DNA of 64,000 nt, taken from Caulobacter endophyticus. GTDB lineage: Bacteria > Pseudomonadota > Alphaproteobacteria > Caulobacterales > Caulobacteraceae. How positions within the stretch are numbered: the first letter of the stretch is position 1; each line of letters begins with the position of its first letter. The position numbers and the translations under genes are program-made. The DNA lies in assembly GCF_029543245.1 (NCBI RefSeq), contig NZ_JARQWV010000019.1, positions 59,465 to 123,464 on the forward strand. Reading direction: 5' to 3'. Below are positions 34,592 to 43,464 of this stretch, piece after piece. Below the pieces are notes generated by a model. The model was not told the origin of the DNA, made no database searches, and saw only the letters and a list, made by a program, of their open reading frames with translations.

Positions 34592-34620
34592 GGTCGCGTC
34601 TCCGTTCCCCTTACGTACCA

Positions 34621-36153
34621 CTACTCGGCGGCGTGGCGCAAACCGGCCTGGACGGGGTCGAGGGTGACGAAGGTGCGGACGGGGGCGGTCTTTTCGGGGA
34701 AGTCGGCGCGGTAGTGACCACCCCGGCTTTCCTGGCGGGCCAGGGCGGCGTCGACGATCAGGCGGGCGGCGACCAGGGGCGGGCAGGGGCCGTGGGCGGC
34801 TTCCAGCGCGGCGATCTCGGCTTGCAGGCGGGCAAGGCCTGCCGCGTCGCGGATGACGCCGGCGTCGCGGCTCATGGCCTTGCGCAGGGCCTGGAAGGCT
34901 TCGTCCGGCAGGTCGGGCAGCGGCGCGAGCGAGACGGCTTCGCCGCCCGTCTCTCCCTCGGTCGCCGCCGCGCGGCCGGCGCGGGCGCCGAACACGGCTG
35001 CTTCCAGGAGGCTGTTGGAAGCCAGGCGATTGGCGCCCTGTACCCCGGTGGAGGCGCATTCGCCGGCGGCGTAGAGGCCAGGCAAGCTGGCGCGGCCGTC
35101 AAGGTCCGTGGCGACGCCGCCCATGTGGTAGTGCACGGCCGGCACGACCGGGATCATCTCGCGGCGCGGATCGACGCCGGCGCTCTGGCAGGCCTCGAAC
35201 ACGGCCGGAAACTCGTGCGGGAAGTGGCTGCCCACCGCCGTCGTGGCGTCGAGGAACGCGCCGCGGCCGGCGGCGCGTTCGGCGTGGATGGCGCGGGCCA
35301 CCACGTCGCGGGGCGCAAGTTCCTTGGCCGGGTGGTAGTCGGCCATGAAGGCGCGGCCACCCTCGTCTTTGCTTAGGGGCGTGTTGCGCAGGATCGAGCC
35401 TTCGCCGCGCAGCGCTTCCGTCGCCAGGGGGGCGGGATCGCGGCCGATGTCGATGGCCGTCGGGTGGAACTGCACGAACTCCGGATCGGCGATCTCGGCG
35501 CCGGCCAGCGCGGCCAGGCCCAGGCCTTCGCCACGCACCTGGGTCGGCGTCGTGGTGACGGCGTAGAGGCCGCCGACGCCGCCGGTGGCCAGGATCACGG
35601 CATGGCTGCGAACCTCGACCAGGGCGCCGTCGATCTCTGCAATCAGCCCGACGATGCGACCCGTCGCATCTTGAAGCAGGCGGCGGGCGCGGGCGTTTTC
35701 GCGGACGTCGATGGAGGGCGCGGCGCGCACGGCGGCCACGACGGCGGCCATGATCGCCGCGCCTGCGCCGTCGCCGCCGACGCGGGCGACGCGGGCCTTG
35801 GAGTGGGCGGCTTCCAGGCTGAGCACGAAGTCGCCGTCGGCTTTGCGGTCGAACGGCGCGCCGATGGCGGCCAGGGCGCGGACGGCGGCTGGGCCCTCGC
35901 GGGTCAGCAGGGCCACGGCCTCGCCGTCGCACAGGCCGGCGCCGGCGGCGATGGTGTCGGCGGCATGCAGCGACGGGGTGTCGTCTCCGGCCAGGGCGGC
36001 CGCCAGGCCCCCTTGCGCCCAGGCGCTGGAGCAGCCGGTCGCCAGCGGCGTCGGCGACAGGACGAGCGCGGTCTTGGCCGCGAGCGCCGCGCTGAGGCCG
36101 GCGAGGCCGGCGCCCAGGATCACGGGGCCGTCGAAGGTGATGCGTTCGATCAT
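34621..36153 (-). CDS. nadB: L-aspartate oxidase
   Basis: FAD enzyme that oxidises L-aspartate to iminoaspartate, the first step of NAD synthesis; 510 residues. The dinucleotide motif is VILGAGLAGLSAALAA, followed by SSAWAQGGLAAAL, FVQFHPTAID, the catalytic region around HYHMGGVATD and GLYAAGECASTGVQGANRLASNSLLE. A double-hairpin repeat separates it from nadA. Confidence 0.95.
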   Translation of the reverse strand: MIERITFDGPVILGAGLAGLSAALAAKTALVLSPTPLATGCSSAWAQGGLAAALAGDDTPSLHAADTIAAGAGLCDGEAVALLTREGPAAVRALAAIGAPFDRKADGDFVLSLEAAHSKARVARVGGDGAGAAIMAAVVAAVRAAPSIDVRENARARRLLQDATGRIVGLIAEIDGALVEVRSHAVILATGGVGGLYAVTTTPTQVRGEGLGLAALAGAEIADPEFVQFHPTAIDIGRDPAPLATEALRGEGSILRNTPLSKDEGGRAFMADYHPAKELAPRDVVARAIHAERAAGRGAFLDATTAVGSHFPHEFPAVFEACQSAGVDPRREMIPVVPAVHYHMGGVATDLDGRASLPGLYAAGECASTGVQGANRLASNSLLEAAVFGARAGRAAATEGETGGEAVSLAPLPDLPDEAFQALRKAMSRDAGVIRDAAGLARLQAEIAALEAAHGPCPPLVAARLIVDAALARQESRGGHYRADFPEKTAPVRTFVTLDPVQAGLRHAAE

Positions 36154-36167
36154 CGTCTACTCCAGAG

Positions 36168-36282
36168 CCCCTCCCCCTTGCGGGGAGGGGGTGGGGTGGG
36201 GGTGTCGGACCGGACGTTCGACGTCGGCGCTTACACCCCCATCCGACCGCTTCGCGGCCACCTTCCCCGCAAGGGGGAAGGA
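36168..36282. repeat. Double-hairpin repeat between nadA and nadB
   Basis: The left hairpin is CCCCTCCCC CTTGC GGGGAGGGG and the right is CCTTCCCC GCAAG GGGGAAGG, 36261-36281. GGGTGGGGGTGTCGG in the left half is matched by CACCCCCATCCGAC-type sequence in the right. It shares its left 35 bp almost exactly with the copy inside the helicase gene. It lies in the operon between two cotranscribed genes. Confidence 0.88.
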
Positions 36283-36288
36283 GACCCG

Positions 36289-37374
36289 TTAAATCAGCTC
36301 CACGTCCACGTGGTGGCGCGCCTTGACCAGGTCGTAGCGGGCCGGGGCGGCGGGCGGGGGCAGGTCGATCATCCGCTGCACGGCCTGGCGGGCGCGGTCG
36401 AGGACGTCGGCATCGACCGTGACCTCGTACTGCTCGTGCACCAGGGCGTCGTAGATGTTCTGCAGCGTGATCCGCTTCATGTGCGGGCACATGTTGCAGG
36501 GGCCGATGAACTGGGTACCGGGGCTTTCGGCCTGGACGTTGCTGGCCATCGAGCACTCGGTGATCAGCACCACCTGCGCCGGCTTGCGGGCCGCCACATA
36601 GTCGTTCATCGCCGCGGTCGAGCCTGCGAAGTCCGAGGCCTCGAGGATCTCGGCCGGGCATTCGGGGTGGGCCAGCACCTCGGCGCCGGGCCAGGCCGCG
36701 CGCATGTCGGCGATGTCCTGGGCGGTGAAGCGCTTATGGACTTCGCAGTGACCGGCCCAGGCGATGATCTTGACGTTGGTCTGGCGGGCGACGTTGCGGG
36801 CCAGGAACTCGTCGGGGATCAGGATGACCTTGTCGGTTCCCCATTCCTTGGCGGCCCACTCGACCACCTGCACGGCGTTGGCGCTGGTGCAGCAGATGTC
36901 GGTCTCGGCCTTCACGTCGGCGGTGGTGTTGACGTAGGTGACCACCGGCACGCCCGGATGGCGCTCCTTGATCAGCCGCACGTCCGCGCCCGTGATCGAC
37001 GAGGCCAGCGAGCAGCCGGCCAGAAGGTCGGGGATCAGGATCTTCTTATCGGGGCTGAGGACCTTGCTGGTCTCGGCCATGAAGTGCACGCCGGCCTGGA
37101 CGATGATCTTGGCGTCCGACTTGGCGGCTTCCTTGGCGAGCGCGAGGCTGTCGCCCACGAAGTCGCCCACGCCGTGGAAGATGTCCGGCGTCATGTAGTT
37201 GTGGGCCAGGATGGCGGCGTTCTTCTCGCGCTTGATCCGGTTGATCTCCGAGATCAGCGGCGCATGCAGACGCCACTCCATCGGGGTGACGTGGTGCTTG
37301 ACCTTGTCCCAGACGGCGGCGGTTTCCGCCTCGATGTCGGCGGTGAAGGCGAGGGGCGCGAAACCGTCGGCCAT
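36289..37374 (-). CDS. nadA: Quinolinate synthase A
   Basis: 4Fe-4S enzyme condensing iminoaspartate with dihydroxyacetone phosphate to quinolinate; 361 residues. Motifs include AHNYMTPDIFHGVGDFVGDS, AGCSLASS, TDICCTSANA, HPECP and the cluster region GPCNMCPHMKR. The ATG at 37374 gives the usual N-terminus; further upstream in-frame ATGs lie inside the operator palindromes and are rejected. First gene of nadA-nadB-Uma2-nadC. Regulation by the two palindromes at 37388-37404 and 37461-37481 is very likely. Confidence 0.95.
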   Translation of the reverse strand: MADGFAPLAFTADIEAETAAVWDKVKHHVTPMEWRLHAPLISEINRIKREKNAAILAHNYMTPDIFHGVGDFVGDSLALAKEAAKSDAKIIVQAGVHFMAETSKVLSPDKKILIPDLLAGCSLASSITGADVRLIKERHPGVPVVTYVNTTADVKAETDICCTSANAVQVVEWAAKEWGTDKVILIPDEFLARNVARQTNVKIIAWAGHCEVHKRFTAQDIADMRAAWPGAEVLAHPECPAEILEASDFAGSTAAMNDYVAARKPAQVVLITECSMASNVQAESPGTQFIGPCNMCPHMKRITLQNIYDALVHEQYEVTVDADVLDRARQAVQRMIDLPPPAAPARYDLVKARHHVDVELI

Positions 37375-37387
37375 GTCGTCCTCTCTT

Positions 37388-37404
37388 ATGCTCAAAGTGA
37401 GCAT
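37388..37404. promoter_or_regulatory. Operator 1 in the nadA leader (NadQ-like)
   Basis: Perfect palindrome ATGCTCA-AAG-TGAGCAT, 14 bp upstream of the nadA start codon. It is nearly identical to the site at 37461-37481. The likely binder is a NadQ-type or similar NAD-gene repressor (inference from position). Confidence 0.7.
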
Positions 37405-37416
37405 TTCCTGGGCCTC

Positions 37417-37454
37417 AAAAAACGCCGGACCGAGGTTGCGGCTCCGACCGGCGT
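37417..37454 (-). terminator. Terminator-like hairpin between the nadA operators
   Basis: On the minus strand ACGCCGG and CCGGCGT enclose a partly paired interior (GAG/CTC) and are followed by six T residues. It either ends the upstream kinase transcript or acts as an attenuator in the nadA leader. Confidence 0.55.
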
Positions 37455-37460
37455 CGCAGC

Positions 37461-37481
37461 TTATGCTGAAAGTGAGCATAA
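37461..37481. promoter_or_regulatory. Operator 2 upstream of nadA (NadQ-like)
   Basis: TTATGCTGA-AAG-TGAGCATAA, with one mismatch between its 9-bp arms. Centre-to-centre distance to operator 1 is about 75 bp. It lies immediately downstream of a predicted promoter. Confidence 0.7.
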
Positions 37482-37492
37482 GGGGCCATCCA

Positions 37493-37520
37493 CATATAGC
37501 CGCTCGTTCCGGGAATGCAA
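37493..37520 (-). promoter_or_regulatory. Predicted sigma-70-type promoter of nadA
   Basis: On the minus strand TTGCAT (37515-37520) is followed after 16 bases by TATATG (37493-37498). Transcription would begin next to operator 2. Sequence-based guess only. Confidence 0.4.
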
Positions 37521-37581
37521 AGCATGCGGACGAAAAATCCCGCGCGGCCGCGCAAGGACGCCCGAAGGATCCAAAGGTCGA

Positions 37582-39975
37582 TCAGTGCGGGCGGCGGGTC
37601 TCGAAGGCCTGGTCTATGGCCCGCACCAGGGCGTCCAGCGCATAGGGCTTGCGCAGAAGCGGCCAGGGGGCGGCGCGGGCTTCCGCCAGCTCCTGGCCGG
37701 TGTAGCCCGAGCTCAGCAGGATCGGCAGCTCCGGCCGTTCGGCCGAGAGGATGGAGGCTAGGTCCACGCCGCTCTTGTCGCCGGGCATCATCACGTCGGT
37801 AAGCAGCAGGCCAAGGCCCGGATTGGCGCGGGCCACCTGCAAGGCTTCGTCGGCGTCGCCGGCTCGCCGCACGTTGTGGCCCAGCTCGATCAGCATGGCC
37901 TCGACCAGATCGCCGACCTCGGCATCGTCCTCGGCCAGCAGCACCTCGACGCCGGGACGGGGGGCGGGCGGGGCGACAGGCGCCTCCTGCAGGATCGCCC
38001 CCTCGTGGCTGGCCGGCAGCAGTAGCGACACCGTCGCGCCTTCGCCGGGCTTGGAGACGATCTCCACCTCGCCGCCGCTCTGGCGCACGAAGCCGTAGAC
38101 CTGCGACAGGCCAAGCCCCGTGCCCTTGCCCGAGGCCTTGGTGGTGAAGAACGGCTCGAAGGCGCGGGCGATGGTGGCCGCGTCCATGCCCTTGCCCTCG
38201 TCGCGCACCGAGACGCGCAGATAGGCCCCGGGCTGCAATTCGCCGCGCGGCTTGTCGAGGGTCTCGGGAGCGGAGGAGACGGTGATCGCTCCGCCGGGCG
38301 GGCTGGCGTCGCGGGCGTTGACCACCAGGTTCAGCAGGGCGGCCTCGAACTGGCCCGCGTCGATCCGCGCCGTGCGCGTGCCCGAGCCCAGGCTGAGCTT
38401 CAGCGGCAGCACCTCGCCGACGGCGCGGCGCAGCAGGGCCTCGCTTTCGGCGATCAGCCGGTCCACCCGGCAAATCTCGGGATTGAGCGGCTGGCGGCGG
38501 GCGAAGGCCAGCAGATGCTGGGTCAGCTTCTCGCCGCGGCGGGCGGCCGTCATCGCCGCGTCGACCATCTTGTCGCGCCGACGCGCGTCGTCGGGATGGC
38601 GCTGCACGGCGTCCAGGGCGCCGATGACCACGGTCAGCAGGTTGTTGAAGTCGTGGGCCACGCCGCCGGTCAGCTGGCCGATGGCCTCCAGCTTCTGCGC
38701 CTGGCTGAGCGCGGCCTGGGCCAGATCCCGCTCGGCCACGGCGGCGTCGACCTTGTCGGCCAGGAGTTCGTTCATGCCGGTCAGCTTGGCCTCGGCCTCC
38801 TTGGCGTCGGTGACGTCGAAGGCGATGCCGATGAAGCCGGCGAAACCGCCGCCGGGACCATAGCGCGGCTGCGAAAACGACTTCAGCCAGCGCCATTGGC
38901 CGTCGGGCCGGCGATAGCGGGCCTCCAGGCTGAACGGCCGGCGCGAGGCCTCGCCGGCGATCTGGGCCTTGAGGATGGACGGCAGGTCCTCGGGATGGAT
39001 GCGGGTGCGCCAGTCCAGCGTCAGGGCGTCGCGATAGTCCGACCCGGCGAAGTCCACATAGGCGGCGTTGACGAACTCGCGCGAGCCGCCCATGCCGGTG
39101 ATCCACATCAGGGCCGGGGCGCTGTCGGCCAGGGCGCGGAAGCGGGCCTCGCTCTCGCGCAGGCCCTCCTCGGCCTGGCGGCGCTTGGTGACCTCGAAAT
39201 TGACGCCCAGCACGCGCACGGCCCGGCCCGCCGCATCGCGCTCGATCCGGCCCAGGCCATGGATCCAGCGTTCGCCGTCGGGCCCGTCGACCAGCCGGTA
39301 TTCTACTTCGTAAAGGGGCCCGCTCTTGATCGCCCGCCGAATCTCCGCCTGCACGCGGGGGCGATCCTCGGGGTGGACGGCGGCGGCCACCTGCTCGAAA
39401 TCAAGCGCTCCCTCCAGCGGCAGGCGCAGGTTGCGGCGCGCGGCCGGCGACAGGTGCAGGGCGCCGGTGGCGACGTCCCACTCCCAGGGGCCGACCCCGG
39501 CGGCGGCCTGGGTCACGTCCAGCCTCGTCTCGGCGTCCTGCTGGCGGCGGCGGGCCTCGGCCAGGCCTATCACCGCCTCACGCATGCCGTGGGCCACCGC
39601 CGTCGTCGCCGTGGCCGAGATCAGGTACAGCACCATCGAGGCGGTCTGCGGTTCGCTCATGGTGTCGGCGTAGCGGCCAGCCCACAGCCACCAGCCGAGC
39701 GTCGCCCCGCTGACGATCGGCACGAGGCCCCAGCGCCAGCCGGCGTACAGAGTCACCAGCACCATGGCGGGGAAGAAGGCCTGGGTCGCGCCCAGGGTCT
39801 GGTCGGGCCCGAGCAGGGCGAAGCGCATGCCCAGCGCCGCCAGCGTGGCCACGATCGCGGCCAGGGCCGCCCGCCAGAACGGCGGAGGAACCTCTGGTAT
39901 AAGCCACGCGCTTAGCAGGGCGGACGCCGCACGGCGCGGCGCCGGCGTGGGGGCGAGCGGATCATTTTTGTTCAT
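37582..39975 (-). CDS. Hybrid sensor histidine kinase, PAS-containing, with receiver domain
   Basis: A 797-residue membrane kinase. The N-terminus has about four helices (residues 30-150, DUF4118/MASE-like). Two PAS domains follow (about 180-300 and 305-425), then the phosphoacceptor motif GGVAHDFNNLL with H441, an ATPase domain (VVNARDA, DEGKGMD, KGTGLGLSQVYGF) and a C-terminal receiver whose phosphoacceptor is D727 (LLTDVMMPG). The start at 39975 has GGAG upstream and avoids an earlier in-frame codon. It is divergent from dps, with 78 bp between. The signal sensed is unknown. Confidence 0.88.
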   Translation of the reverse strand: MNKNDPLAPTPAPRRAASALLSAWLIPEVPPPFWRAALAAIVATLAALGMRFALLGPDQTLGATQAFFPAMVLVTLYAGWRWGLVPIVSGATLGWWLWAGRYADTMSEPQTASMVLYLISATATTAVAHGMREAVIGLAEARRRQQDAETRLDVTQAAAGVGPWEWDVATGALHLSPAARRNLRLPLEGALDFEQVAAAVHPEDRPRVQAEIRRAIKSGPLYEVEYRLVDGPDGERWIHGLGRIERDAAGRAVRVLGVNFEVTKRRQAEEGLRESEARFRALADSAPALMWITGMGGSREFVNAAYVDFAGSDYRDALTLDWRTRIHPEDLPSILKAQIAGEASRRPFSLEARYRRPDGQWRWLKSFSQPRYGPGGGFAGFIGIAFDVTDAKEAEAKLTGMNELLADKVDAAVAERDLAQAALSQAQKLEAIGQLTGGVAHDFNNLLTVVIGALDAVQRHPDDARRRDKMVDAAMTAARRGEKLTQHLLAFARRQPLNPEICRVDRLIAESEALLRRAVGEVLPLKLSLGSGTRTARIDAGQFEAALLNLVVNARDASPPGGAITVSSAPETLDKPRGELQPGAYLRVSVRDEGKGMDAATIARAFEPFFTTKASGKGTGLGLSQVYGFVRQSGGEVEIVSKPGEGATVSLLLPASHEGAILQEAPVAPPAPRPGVEVLLAEDDAEVGDLVEAMLIELGHNVRRAGDADEALQVARANPGLGLLLTDVMMPGDKSGVDLASILSAERPELPILLSSGYTGQELAEARAAPWPLLRKPYALDALVRAIDQAFETRRPH

Positions 39976-40053
39976 TCTTGCTCCGCGCTCATGAGCAGGC
40001 TTGCCAAGAGCATGGACACGCTTACCTAGGACACGCAACACGGGAGATCATGA

Positions 40054-40530
40054 ATGGCGACCGCTCCGAACATCGGCATCTCGGCCAAGCAACGCGCTGA
40101 CATCGCGCAGGGACTGAACAAGGTCCTGGCCGACAGCTATGCGCTCTACCTCAAGACGCACGGCTATCACTGGAATGTTCGCGGGCCCTACTTCCAGTCC
40201 CTGCACATCCTCCTGGAAGGCCAATACAACGAAGAATGGGCCGCTCTGGACCTGATCGCCGAGCGCATTCGCGCACTGGGCGAGTTGGCGCCGCAGGGCT
40301 ACGCCGCCTTCGGCAACCTCTCCAGCATCAAGGACGGCGACGCCGAAAAGGACTGGGAGGGCATGATCAAGGAACTCCTGGCCGACAACGAGACGGTCAT
40401 CGCCACCCTTCGCGGCGCCATCGAGGCCCCTGACGAGGCCGGCGACGAGGCCACGGTCGACCTCTACACCCAGCGCCTGGCGGCTCACGAAAAGCACGCC
40501 TGGATGCTGCGCTCGACCCTGAGCAAGTAA
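40054..40530 (+). CDS. dps: Dps-family DNA-protecting ferritin-like protein
   Basis: A 158-residue ferritin-like protein forming dodecamers that store iron and shield DNA under stress. Ferroxidase-site residues lie in KTHGYHWNVRGPYF and in EEWAALDLIAERI. The N-terminus is short and only mildly basic, so DNA binding may be weak. ATG 40054 is chosen; an overlapping ATG at 40050 is in another frame. The wall hydrolase gene follows by 14 bp. Confidence 0.92.
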   Translation: MATAPNIGISAKQRADIAQGLNKVLADSYALYLKTHGYHWNVRGPYFQSLHILLEGQYNEEWAALDLIAERIRALGELAPQGYAAFGNLSSIKDGDAEKDWEGMIKELLADNETVIATLRGAIEAPDEAGDEATVDLYTQRLAAHEKHAWMLRSTLSK

Positions 40531-40544
40531 TCCGACCACCCCGC

Positions 40545-41768
40545 GTGCCGTCCTCAAGGCGACATCCGGGCAAGAAGGCCGCCGCGGCGCTGATCGTCGT
40601 CGGCGGCCTTTCTGCGTGCGCCACCGCCTATCACCTGCCGCGCCAGCACGGGCGGGCGGCGGGGGTGGCCAGCCAGGCCGGCGCGCTCTCCGACGCGGGG
40701 CTGGCGCGCTACACCGCCGACATGGACCCGGCCATGCTGGCCCTGGCCCGTCGCCACGATCCGCGTCCGCGCAAGGACTACTGGGGTCGGGTACGGGGCT
40801 GGGAGGTGATCGACATCGCCACGATCCCGGTGCTCGGCGATGGTGCGCCTGGTTTCGAGGACGCACGGCTGATCAACGGCTATCGCCTGCCCGCACCCCT
40901 GCCGATCGAGGCGGCCAGGCCCTTCGTGCTGAAGGCCGCCGGCGAGGAGCGGGCGAGGGCGCTGCACTGCCTGACCCAGGCGGTCTATTTCGAGGCCGGC
41001 TACGAGGGGCCCGAAGGCCAGCAGGCCGTGGCCCAGACCGTGCTCAACCGCCTGCGCCATCCGGGTTATCCCAAGTCGATCTGCGGGGTGATCTACGAGG
41101 GCTCGCTGCGCAGCACCGGTTGCCAGTTCAGCTTCACCTGCGACGGCTCGCTGGAGAAGACGGTCGTTTCGACCGCGTGGGACCGAGCCCAGGCCGTGGC
41201 CCGGCGGGCGCTGTCGGGCTTCGTGATGAAGGACGTGGGCGTGGCCACCCACTATCACGCCGACTACGTGGCGCCCTATTGGGCGCCGACCCTCGTGAAG
41301 CTGCGCCAGGTGGGCACGCACATCTTCTATCGCTGGACGGGACCGTCGGGAACGTTGGCCGCCTTCAAGGGGCGGTACGCGGGCGGCGAGACTAGGATCT
41401 CGACCGCCACCCTGATGGGCGCCGACCCACGCACGCTCGAGGCCGCCCCGCCGGCCGTCCTGGCCCAGAACCTCGCCCAGACCCTGGGCGGTCCGGCCCC
41501 GACCGCGGCCCTGAAGGACGCCAGGCTGGTGATCATTCCCGACGCGGCCGCGCCGGGCGGCGAGCGCATCAAGGTCGAAGGCAGCGTCGCGGGCCGCCGC
41601 ATCGCCACGCCCGAAGAGATCGCCCGCATCAACAAGGCCCTGGAAGTGCTTCCCGAGGTCCAGGCCGAAGCCGCGGCCAAGCCCGCGCCGCCGCCGGTCG
41701 TCGAGGCCGCGCCGCCTCCGCCGCCCAAGCCGAAGCCTCGGCCACCCAATCTTTTGAATCCCCTCTAG
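40545..41768 (+). CDS. Cell-wall hydrolase, SleB/CwlJ (Hydrolase_2) family
   Basis: A 407-residue lipoprotein-like hydrolase (LSAC lipobox after a short basic start). The catalytic domain, about residues 135-260, shows LTQAVYFEAGYEGPEGQQAVAQTVLNRL, where the first Glu is the likely catalytic residue, then YPKSICGVIYEGS, QFSFTCDGS and ATHYHADYV. The C-terminal 60 residues are Ala/Pro-rich and end in a poly-proline run. It cleaves peptidoglycan (lytic transglycosylase or amidase activity in the family). Starts at GTG 40545. Confidence 0.88.
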   Translation: MPSSRRHPGKKAAAALIVVGGLSACATAYHLPRQHGRAAGVASQAGALSDAGLARYTADMDPAMLALARRHDPRPRKDYWGRVRGWEVIDIATIPVLGDGAPGFEDARLINGYRLPAPLPIEAARPFVLKAAGEERARALHCLTQAVYFEAGYEGPEGQQAVAQTVLNRLRHPGYPKSICGVIYEGSLRSTGCQFSFTCDGSLEKTVVSTAWDRAQAVARRALSGFVMKDVGVATHYHADYVAPYWAPTLVKLRQVGTHIFYRWTGPSGTLAAFKGRYAGGETRISTATLMGADPRTLEAAPPAVLAQNLAQTLGGPAPTAALKDARLVIIPDAAAPGGERIKVEGSVAGRRIATPEEIARINKALEVLPEVQAEAAAKPAPPPVVEAAPPPPPKPKPRPPNLLNPL

Positions 41769-41771
41769 AGA

Positions 41772-41819
41772 TCCTCCCCCTCTGGGGGAGGTGTCGCCGA
41801 AGGCGACGGAGGGGGGACG
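41772..41819 (+). repeat. Single-hairpin half-repeat
   Basis: CCTCCCCC TCT GGGGGAGG is followed by TGTCGCC/GGCGACG and GGAGGGGGG. It resembles one half of the double-hairpin repeats; a matching second half is only hinted at by GGCGGCCACATTCCCCC (to 41855). Confidence 0.7.
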
Positions 41820-41860
41820 TTTTCAGCTGCCGCCGAATTGGCGGCCACATTCCCCCACCC

Positions 41861-41956
41861 GTAAAATCCCCGCGAAAGCGGGGACCCAGGCTTTTTCGCA
41901 ATCCGCCGCGCTTGACGATAAAAACACCTGGGCCCCCGCTTTCGCGGGGGTTTTAC
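41861..41956. repeat. Intergenic inverted repeat (GTAAAATCCCCGC class)
   Basis: GTAAAATCCCCGCGAAAGCG at the left end and its near-exact inverse at the right (CGCTTTCGCGGGGGTTTTAC) enclose a central AT-richer part with CTTTTTCGCA and GACGATAAAA. It is a close copy of 29393-29485, placed directly after another repeat. Confidence 0.88.
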
Positions 41957-41995
41957 GGAGATGTTGAGCCTCCAGCTTCAGGAAGACCATCAAAG

Positions 41996-42024
41996 AAAAA
42001 GGGCCGCCCCTTTCGGAGCGGCCC
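41996..42024 (-). terminator. Intrinsic terminator of trxB
   Basis: On the minus strand GGGCCGC pairs with GCGGCCC (42001-42024) and is followed by TTTTTC. It starts about 25 bp past the trxB stop. Confidence 0.85.
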
Positions 42025-42048
42025 CTTCGTGACTTCACAAACCCAACC

Positions 42049-43056
42049 CTACCAGGCGCCGATCTCGTTGGCCTCGGCGTGGCTGATCGGGTGGTGAGCC
42101 TTCTTGTGGTCTTCCTCGGCGAGGAACCGCACGGCTTCCAGGGCGGCCATGCAGCCCATGCCGGCGGCGGTCACGGCCTGGCGGTAGACGTCGTCGGTGA
42201 CGTCGCCGGCGGCGTAGACGCCCTCGATCGCCGTCGAGGCCGTGCCCGGCTTGACCTTCAGGTAGCCGCCCGGGCCGACTTCCAGCTGGCCGGCGAACAG
42301 CTCCGACGACGGGGCGTGGCCGATGGCGATGAACACGCCGTCGGTCTTCAGCTCGGTGAACTCGCCGGTCTTGATGTTCTTCAGGCGCACGCCGGTCACG
42401 CCCATCGGGTCGCTGTCGCCGACGACTTCGTCGATGACGCTGTCCCAGACCACCTCGACCTTCGGATGGGCCAGCAGGCGCTCCTGCAGGATCTTTTCGG
42501 CCCGCAGTTCGTCCTTGCGGTGCACCAGGGTGACCTTGCTGGCGAAGCTGGTCAGGAACAGGGCTTCCTCGACGGCCGTGTTGCCGCCGCCGACCACCAC
42601 GACTTCCTTGTTGCGATAGAAGAAGCCGTCGCAGGTGGCGCAGGCCGAAACGCCAAAGCCCTGGAACTTGCTCTCGCTCTCCAGGCCCAGCCACTTGGCC
42701 TGGGCGCCGGTGGCGATGATGATCGTCTCGGCGATCCAGTGCTGGCCGCTGTCGGTCTTGACCACGAACGGACGCTTGCTGAGGTCGACGCTGGTGACGA
42801 TGTCGCTGACGAACTCGGTGCCCACGTGCTCGGCCTGGGCGCGCATCTGGTCCATCAGCCAAGGGCCCTGGATGACATCGGCGAAGCCGGGATAGTTCTC
42901 GACATCGGTCGTGATGGTCAGCTGGCCGCCCGGCTGGATGCCGGCGATGAGCACGGGCTTGAGCAGCGCGCGGGCGGCGTAGATGGCGGCGGTGTAGCCG
43001 GCGGGGCCCGAACCGATGATCAGGCAGCGCGTCTGGCGGGGAGCGGTGGTGGACAT
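42049..43056 (-). CDS. trxB: Thioredoxin reductase
   Basis: NADPH-dependent flavoprotein that reduces thioredoxin; 335 residues. FAD motif IIGSGPAGYTAAIYAAR, redox pair in SACATCDGFF, NADPH motif VVGGGNTAVEEALFL, and the second FAD motif GVYAAGDVTDDVYRQ. The ATG at 43056 begins MSTTAPRQ. It ends with a clear intrinsic terminator. Confidence 0.95.
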   Translation of the reverse strand: MSTTAPRQTRCLIIGSGPAGYTAAIYAARALLKPVLIAGIQPGGQLTITTDVENYPGFADVIQGPWLMDQMRAQAEHVGTEFVSDIVTSVDLSKRPFVVKTDSGQHWIAETIIIATGAQAKWLGLESESKFQGFGVSACATCDGFFYRNKEVVVVGGGNTAVEEALFLTSFASKVTLVHRKDELRAEKILQERLLAHPKVEVVWDSVIDEVVGDSDPMGVTGVRLKNIKTGEFTELKTDGVFIAIGHAPSSELFAGQLEVGPGGYLKVKPGTASTAIEGVYAAGDVTDDVYRQAVTAAGMGCMAALEAVRFLAEEDHKKAHHPISHAEANEIGAW

Positions 43057-43108
43057 GGGCGAACATATAGTGTCGATTCCGCGCCGTTGCGATGGTTTTG
43101 GGGTACCC

Positions 43109-43408
43109 ATGAAGGGCGGATTGAACATCGGGATCGGCATCGGGACGATGATCGGCGTCGCGCTGGGGCTGGCGCTCGACAACCTGGCGATCGGCATCGG
43201 CGTGGGCATCGCCATCGGCGGCGGTCTGGGCACGGCGCTGCAGGTCGCCAAGCCGGCGCAGGCCAAGGCCGGCGGCAAGAGGGGCGACGGCGGCGACAGC
43301 GGCTCGACCCACTCTTCGGACAGCAGCTCCTCATCTTCCTCGTCCGACTGCGGCTCGTCCTCGGACGGCGGCTGCGGGGGAGACGGCGGCGGTGGCGGCG
43401 GGGATTGA
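43109..43408 (+). CDS. Small glycine-zipper membrane protein with Ser/Gly/Cys-rich tail
   Basis: A 99-residue protein starting at ATG 43109 (TTTTGGGG upstream). Residues 1-50 form two glycine-zipper helices (GGLNIGIGIGTMIGVALGLAL and IAIGIGVGIAIGGG types). The tail is a short low-complexity run of Ser, then Gly/Asp with two cysteines. Similar tailed proteins are seen in Proteobacteria without known role. It is divergent from trxB and precedes pseI by 56 bp. Confidence 0.65.
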   Translation: MKGGLNIGIGIGTMIGVALGLALDNLAIGIGVGIAIGGGLGTALQVAKPAQAKAGGKRGDGGDSGSTHSSDSSSSSSSSDCGSSSDGGCGGDGGGGGGD

Positions 43409-43464
43409 CGGCTCGTCCACGATTTCAGGGTTAATAGGGGGACAAACCGCGTGAGTTTCCGCCC

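Noticed and set aside
41772..41956. CRISPR array
   Set aside because: These are adjacent unlike inverted repeats without regular spacers or cas genes.
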